Origin: Candidatus Sumerlaeota bacterium
Lineage (GTDB): Bacteria > Sumerlaeota > Sumerlaeia > Sumerlaeales > Sumerlaeaceae
Assembly: GCA_017161655.1 (NCBI GenBank)
Contig: JADFCV010000002.1
Location: forward strand, 110,296 to 174,295
Length of the DNA stretch: 64,000 bases
Reading direction: 5' to 3'
Shown here piece after piece: positions 60,230-64,000 of this stretch (the first letter of the stretch is position 1; every line of letters starts with the position of its first letter). Under the pieces are notes generated by a model, which made no database searches, had not been told where the DNA came from, and saw nothing but the letters and a program-made list of their open reading frames with translations. Both the position numbers and the translations under genes were made by a program.

Positions 60230-61096
60230 TCACCGTCCCCTTTCACGCCGCGCCTGTTCGGCTGCTTCCACAAATGCTTTGAAAATCGCGAAATGCTCCT
60301 CCTCAGTCACAAGTGCCTCGGGATGCCATTGAATGCCTAACCCAAAGGGGTAGTTTTCCAACTCGAGCGCCTCAACAATGCCGTCTTCCGTCTGTGCCAC
60401 CACCCGGAGGCCATGCCCTGGCCGCTCGATTGCCTGGTGGTGGGATGAGTTGCTCTCGATTTCTTTTCTGCCCACAATGCGGAAAAGAAGAGAATTTTCG
60501 ACAATCCTCACTTTATGTCGGACAATTTCTCCTGGCTGTCGGGTAGAATGTCGGATCTTGCTGTCCGTCTGGCTTGCGATGTCTTGAATGAGGGTCCCAC
60601 CAAGCGCCACATTCACTTCCTGGCAACCCAGGCAAATAGCGAGAAATGGTTTCTGCTCCGCAAGCGTCTTTTCGATAAGTGCGAAGTCAAAATTCTCACG
60701 TCGCGCTGATAAGGGGGTTTCCATCGGATGTCGACTTCTGCCATATCGCTCGGGGGAAATATCCCCGCCGCCAATGAACACTAGACCATCGCACAGCGCG
60801 ACATAATCCGAAATAGCAGCCTCGTCTTCTATAGCGGGAAGGAGAAGTGGCAACCCTCCGGCCTTCACAATGGCATCAACATACGTAACTCTGGTACTCA
60901 CAGAATCCCGCCCGCCGTTCTCATCAATACTTGTGTTGATTCCGATAATTGGTCTTTCCATACGCTGTTCACTTTCAGGCAACTTTCCAGGCTCGCGCTG
61001 GGAACACGCTCCTAACACACCCATAAAAATCAGGAGAGCGGCGAGGTGCACTGTCCTTGTGCCCCGCCGCTCTGCCGCTGACCGAGATATATGCAT
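60230..61096 (-). CDS. Class I glutamine amidotransferase-like (peptidase C26 / PuuD-like) putative lipoprotein
   Basis: LLIFMGVLGAC lipobox; LVFIGGGDISPERYG; KPFLAICLGCQEVNVALGG nucleophile elbow; GIQWHPEA His/Glu. Confidence 0.82.
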   Translation of the reverse strand: MHISRSAAERRGTRTVHLAALLIFMGVLGACSQREPGKLPESEQRMERPIIGINTSIDENGGRDSVSTRVTYVDAIVKAGGLPLLLPAIEDEAAISDYVALCDGLVFIGGGDISPERYGRSRHPMETPLSARRENFDFALIEKTLAEQKPFLAICLGCQEVNVALGGTLIQDIASQTDSKIRHSTRQPGEIVRHKVRIVENSLLFRIVGRKEIESNSSHHQAIERPGHGLRVVAQTEDGIVEALELENYPFGLGIQWHPEALVTEEEHFAIFKAFVEAAEQARRERGR

Positions 61097-61145
61097 GGAC
61101 CCTTCAAGTAAGAGCCACAGCCAAATGGGATTCAGCGCCCGCCGC

Positions 61146-62732
61146 TCAGATCACAATGAGTTTGGCACTGAGGATATTCGGCAAGTGTGCCAGTTCTGCC
61201 AAAACATTGGGCGGCACGTCCTGATCCACATTGATCACCGTGATAGCGTCCTTGCCCGCTTCTGTGCGTCCCCAGGTCATTTGCGCGATGTTGATTCCGT
61301 GCTTGCCGAGCAACGTCCCCACACTTCCCACAATGCCAGGGACATCCTTGTTCTCAATCACGATGAGGTTCCCTTCAGGCACAACGTCGAACATCTTGTC
61401 ATTAATAATCACGATGCGTGCACGATCCCGCGTAAAGAGTGTGCCGCCCAGCCAATTCTTTGTCCCATCCTCGGCTTCCGTCTCCACGGTGATGAGATTC
61501 GCATAGCCGTGGAGCTCGGTTGATTTTAGTTCGACGATTTCAATCCCGCGCTCGTGCGCAATGGGACCCGCATTCACAAAGTTCACAGTCGCCTCTGAGA
61601 TTGGCTCGAGAAAACCAACAAGTGCAGCAGTTGTCACGGGTGCGGTGGGGTAGTCGAGTACGCTGCCGCTGTAGTACACGCGGAACACGCGCACCGGCTT
61701 TGTCACGAACTGCGCCATGAACTTTCCCATGCGCCGAGCCAGCTCTAGATACGGTCGAAGCTGCTCGAGAATCGCCGGATCAACTGAGGGGGCATTCACA
61801 GCGTTACGGATCACCCGGCCGCTCAGGGCATCCACGACTTGCTCCGCCACCTCCTTGGCGACACCTTCCTGCGCCTCGCTCGTCGACGCGCCAAGGTGAG
61901 GCGTCAGCACCACATTGTCTAGCTTACGGAATGGGTGATCGGCTGGTAAGGGCTCTTGCGTGAAAACGTCCAAAGCTGCGCCAGCAATGCGTTTCGACTG
62001 CAGCGCCTCCAGCAAGGCATCTTCGTTGATGATACCGCCGCGGGCGCAATTGATCAGGCGCACCGTTGGTTTCATCATTTCGATCTGAGGCTTGTCTATC
62101 AAGTTACGCGTCTGGTCGTTTAATGGAACATGGACCGTGATAAAGTCGGATTCCTTGCAAATCTCTTCCACCGTGGCCGGCTGTACTCCCAGTTTCTTGG
62201 CCACTTCTGTTGAGATAAATGGATCGTAAGCCAGAACTCGCATCCCGTAAGCAAGGGCACGCTTCGCGACTTCTGTTCCGATGCGCCCCAGTCCGATCAC
62301 TCCCAGCGTCTTTCGAAAGAGCTCAACACCCACGAACCGCTTCTTCTCCCATTGCCCTTCCTTCATAGAGCGGTCTGCTTGCGGGATCATGCGGGCAAGG
62401 GAAGTGAGCATCGCCATTGTGTGCTCAGCTGTTGAAATCGTGTTGCCCCCCGGCGTATTCATGACGATGATGCCAAGTTTCGTGGCCGTTTTCACGTCCA
62501 CGTTGTCGAGCCCCACACCGGCTCGTCCGATAACCTTCAGACGCTTTGCGTTTTGTAGCACATCCGCAGAAACAGTAGTCCGGCTACGGATGACCAGAGC
62601 ATCGTATTCCGCGATCTCTTTAACGAGGTCTTCGTGGCTAATCTCCGGTTTGTAAACAACCTCAAATCCTCCACTTTTCAGGATTTCCAGCCCCTCGTTG
62701 GATATCTTATCACTCACTAAAACACGCGTCAT
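61146..62732 (-). CDS. serA: D-3-phosphoglycerate dehydrogenase
   Basis: MTRVLVSDKISNEGLEIL; GRAGVGLDNVDVKTAT; GVIGLGRIGTEVAKRALAYGMRVLAYDPF; NCARGGIINEDAL; HLGASTSEAQEGVA; C-terminal ACT domain; long-form enzyme of about 529 aa. Confidence 0.95.
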   Translation of the reverse strand: MTRVLVSDKISNEGLEILKSGGFEVVYKPEISHEDLVKEIAEYDALVIRSRTTVSADVLQNAKRLKVIGRAGVGLDNVDVKTATKLGIIVMNTPGGNTISTAEHTMAMLTSLARMIPQADRSMKEGQWEKKRFVGVELFRKTLGVIGLGRIGTEVAKRALAYGMRVLAYDPFISTEVAKKLGVQPATVEEICKESDFITVHVPLNDQTRNLIDKPQIEMMKPTVRLINCARGGIINEDALLEALQSKRIAGAALDVFTQEPLPADHPFRKLDNVVLTPHLGASTSEAQEGVAKEVAEQVVDALSGRVIRNAVNAPSVDPAILEQLRPYLELARRMGKFMAQFVTKPVRVFRVYYSGSVLDYPTAPVTTAALVGFLEPISEATVNFVNAGPIAHERGIEIVELKSTELHGYANLITVETEAEDGTKNWLGGTLFTRDRARIVIINDKMFDVVPEGNLIVIENKDVPGIVGSVGTLLGKHGINIAQMTWGRTEAGKDAITVINVDQDVPPNVLAELAHLPNILSAKLIVI

Positions 62733-62926
62733 TGCCAGCACCTTTCCTTTTGGCGTATCTTACTCAATTGCCATGCAATGACATTCAAATGCGCCGCAGC
62801 ACACCTTCTCTGTAAAGACAAAAACTCATCAGCGTCGGTTTTGGTTGCAGACGCTTCTTTGCCAGGTTTCTTTGCAAAAAGCCTATGACGATGCCTTTCG
62901 GCGCAAAATAACCGCGGAGAGTGAAA

Positions 62927-64000
62927 ATGAGCCGCATCCAGCTCTCGTTTCTCATTAACATTCTCGTTATGGCCACGGCGTTGACACTCGCGGCCGTCGA
63001 ACGAGGGAAGCCTCTGGTCGAGGATCCTTCGGACGAAAAGTACAGCAACCTTTTCGGCGACACAACCGTCCCCTCGCGGCCGCCGGATTTTTTTATAGAC
63101 GAACTTCCGCCACCACCGAGTGAAGGCAAAGACGAGGATTCCACGGAAATCCAGAAGCTCTTTCAGGCCAAAGCTGTAAGCGCCGAGGCCATGTCTACTC
63201 AATCAAATTTACGGTGGCGCGAGGCAAACCCAGCGCCGCCGCTCTGCACCCCAAAATTAAAAAATGTGCGTGTAAAGCTAGGGAATGAGCGTCTGTTTCA
63301 AGAAGAGCAATATCGAAAGCTTATTCGGGGAAAGCGCGTTGGGCTCATCACGAATCCCACCGGAATGGATTCCGAGTTCATCTCCACGATCGACAAGCTC
63401 GCCCGGTCGTCAGAAACGACATTGACCGCTCTCTTTGCTCCCGAACATGGCGTGCGTGGCGCGCAAGGAGCCGGGGAAAGGGTTGTCAGCGAGGTTGATC
63501 CCGTTACAGGTGTTCCCGTTTATAGCCTCCACGGCAGGGATTCAAAAAAGCGGCCCCTCAACAAACCCCGCCCGTCTGCACTCCGTAATGTCGATGTCCT
63601 TGTGTACGACATCCAGGACATCGGCAATCGATCCTATACCTATGTGGGCACAATGAAGCTGTGCATGGAAGCCGCTGTCGAAAACAACAAAGAGCTCATT
63701 GTCCTCGATCGTCCGAATCCGATGGGCGGTAAACTTGTGAGCGGCAATGTTCTCAAACGCGGCTTCGAGACTCTTGTTGGCTGGGCGCCGGTGGCTTACT
63801 TGTACGGCCTCACTCCGGGCGAAGTGGCTCTTTGGATGAATGATTATTACAAGATGGGGTGCAAACTGACAGTTGTTCCCATGAAGGGCTGGAAACGCAA
63901 TATGCGTTGGTGGGATACGGGACTGCCCTGGATTCCAACAAGCACCCACATGCAGACCCCTGAAACTTGCTGGTACATTGCGGTCACCGGAATGCTCGGC
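62927..64000 (+). CDS. DUF1343 protein (exo-beta-N-acetylmuramidase NamZ-like), exported (3' end runs off the window)
   Basis: Hand-translated; absent from the ORF track because it is open at the right edge: MSRIQLSFLINILVMATALTLA...GKRVGLITNPTGMDSEFISTIDKLA...LTALFAPEHGVRGAQGAGERV...DVLVYDIQDIGNRSYTYVGTMKLCMEAA...VLDRPNPMGG. Confidence 0.88.
   Translation, partial: MSRIQLSFLINILVMATALTLAAVERGKPLVEDPSDEKYSNLFGDTTVPSRPPDFFIDELPPPPSEGKDEDSTEIQKLFQAKAVSAEAMSTQSNLRWREANPAPPLCTPKLKNVRVKLGNERLFQEEQYRKLIRGKRVGLITNPTGMDSEFISTIDKLARSSETTLTALFAPEHGVRGAQGAGERVVSEVDPVTGVPVYSLHGRDSKKRPLNKPRPSALRNVDVLVYDIQDIGNRSYTYVGTMKLCMEAAVENNKELIVLDRPNPMGGKLVSGNVLKRGFETLVGWAPVAYLYGLTPGEVALWMNDYYKMGCKLTVVPMKGWKRNMRWWDTGLPWIPTSTHMQTPETCWYIAVTGMLG

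Noticed and set aside
60870-61523. 217-aa plus-strand ORF
   Set aside because: Spans antisense of two confident minus-strand genes (C26 and serA).
1-64000. CRISPR arrays, transposons, prophage or toxin-antitoxin modules
   Set aside because: Looked for regularly spaced repeats, transposase/integrase motifs and paired small ORFs; none could be supported.

Overview
This is a gene-dense bacterial chromosomal window with about 50 protein genes, one tRNA and no rRNA, CRISPR array, prophage or transposase that I can recognise. Lipid A/Kdo biosynthesis (waaA) implies a Gram-negative envelope. FTLIE prepilins, S55 and C25 peptidases, a BMC shell protein and DUF1460/DUF1343 proteins suggest a little-cultured PVC/FCB-adjacent or candidate-phylum lineage; this is inference and no phylogeny was run. 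Housekeeping genes include ftsY, dnaJ, argC, lysC, dapB, sdhB, waaA, hemL, galE, carB, murD, purH, deoB and serA. Accessory content includes a glycosyltransferase block (23.8-30.2 kb), two tandem prepilins, a divergent 1806-aa C25 (gingipain-family) peptidase with a TPR partner, an S55 (SpoIVB-type) protease-domain protein, and several cell-wall-directed enzymes. Two genes run off the window edges and are absent from the ORF track: a TlpA-like thioredoxin protein (left) and a DUF1343/NamZ-like protein (right). The best candidate for an under-described system is a minimal bacterial-microcompartment gene pair (one BMC-H shell gene plus a flavoprotein with an encapsulation-peptide-like N-terminus) placed directly upstream of purH on the same strand.
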